Shown here: piece by piece, positions 5,320-5,333 of the stretch
Layout: each line of letters starts with the position of its first letter
Position numbering within the stretch: the stretch's first letter is position 1
NCBI GenBank assembly: GCA_009914575.1
Contig: WNEB01000129.1
Span: 1 to 5,333, forward strand
Length of the DNA: 5,333 nt
Reading direction: 5' to 3'
Source: Burkholderia gladioli
GTDB taxonomy: Bacteria > Pseudomonadota > Gammaproteobacteria > Burkholderiales > Burkholderiaceae
Notes under the pieces: model-generated
Seen by the model: the letters and a program-made list of their open reading frames with translations, nothing else
The model's database searches: none
What the model was told of the DNA's origin: nothing
Made by a program: the position numbers and the translations under genes

Positions 5320-5333
5320 ATGCGCAAGGACAT
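5320..5333 (+). CDS. Possible start of the IS5-family transposase (partial)
   Basis: ATG at 5320 opens a frame beginning MRKD that runs off the window, 112 bases inside the element. Some IS5 transposases begin in this way and at this distance, but only four codons are visible. No strong ribosome binding site precedes it (AAGA at 5314-5317 is the closest), and the true start could be farther on. Confidence 0.45.

Larger units (their letters stand above)
5208..5333 (+). mobile_element. Left end of an IS5-family (IS903-like) insertion sequence, continuing past the window
   Basis: The terminus GGCGTTGTTGCATAAATC (5208-5225) differs from the IS903 inverted repeat, as I remember it, at only two of 18 positions. 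The sequence after it is less GC-rich than the host DNA and ends with a possible transposase start at 5320. It contains a 6-bp inverted repeat CCGTTG/CAACGG (5235-5240 and 5252-5257). A perfect TTGACA (5309-5314) could be a -35 box whose -10 would lie outside the window. The other end and target duplication cannot be seen. Confidence 0.85.

Noticed and set aside
1..5333. A composite transposon carrying the block between the two insertion sequences.
   Set aside because: The flanking ends belong to different families (ISL3 and IS5), so they cannot act together as a standard composite transposon.
1..5333. CRISPR arrays, tRNA or rRNA genes, toxin-antitoxin pairs, phage genes or a new defence system.
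   Set aside because: No regularly spaced repeats, RNA-gene-like structures or suitable small gene pairs were found on either strand.

Overview
The window looks like a chromosomal segment of a GC-rich betaproteobacterium, most likely Burkholderia or a close relative. The evidence is the third-position GC bias, a Burkholderia-type trimeric porin, and ends of ISL3-family and IS5-family (IS903-like) insertion sequences common in that genus. The genus is inferred from sequence style and was not checked by search.

Layout from left to right: 1-286 is the right end of an ISL3-family element, with the transposase C-terminus and terminal repeat. 287-394 is a short non-coding stretch. 395-1291 (minus) is a haloacetate/fluoroacetate dehalogenase-type alpha/beta hydrolase. 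1292-1549 is a divergent control region with two TetR-operator-like palindromes. 1550-2457 (plus) is a nitronate monooxygenase/2-nitropropane dioxygenase-type flavoprotein. 2484-2511 is a strong bidirectional terminator. 2540-3510 (minus) is a LysR-family regulator. 3692-4773 (minus) is an outer-membrane porin. 4774-5162 is mostly non-coding, with several inverted repeats. 5163-5207 (minus) is a 14-codon tail of an unidentified gene that ends exactly where an IS5-family element begins (5208 to the window end).

The main result is that all four recognisable host genes are broken by small lesions, while the rest of each reading frame stays well conserved. The dehalogenase has an in-frame TAG, the flavoprotein has lost one base, the LysR gene has a two-base change consistent with a TC duplication, and the porin has an in-frame TAA plus a one-base loss. 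A fifth gene is cut by the IS5 element. Domains, catalytic residues and GC-rich codon use survive, so the decay would be recent. This fits an IS-rich, eroding replicon such as that of a host-restricted pathogen or symbiont. A low-accuracy assembly could give the same picture and cannot be excluded from sequence alone.

If intact, the genes would form a small catabolic and uptake neighbourhood: a divergently transcribed dehalogenase and nitronate-oxidising flavoenzyme sharing a repressor-type control region, next to a LysR regulator and a general porin. I found no credible new defence, mobile or biosynthetic system. The points most worth checking are the clustered pseudogenes, the operator pair, and the hidden gene tail at the IS5 junction.
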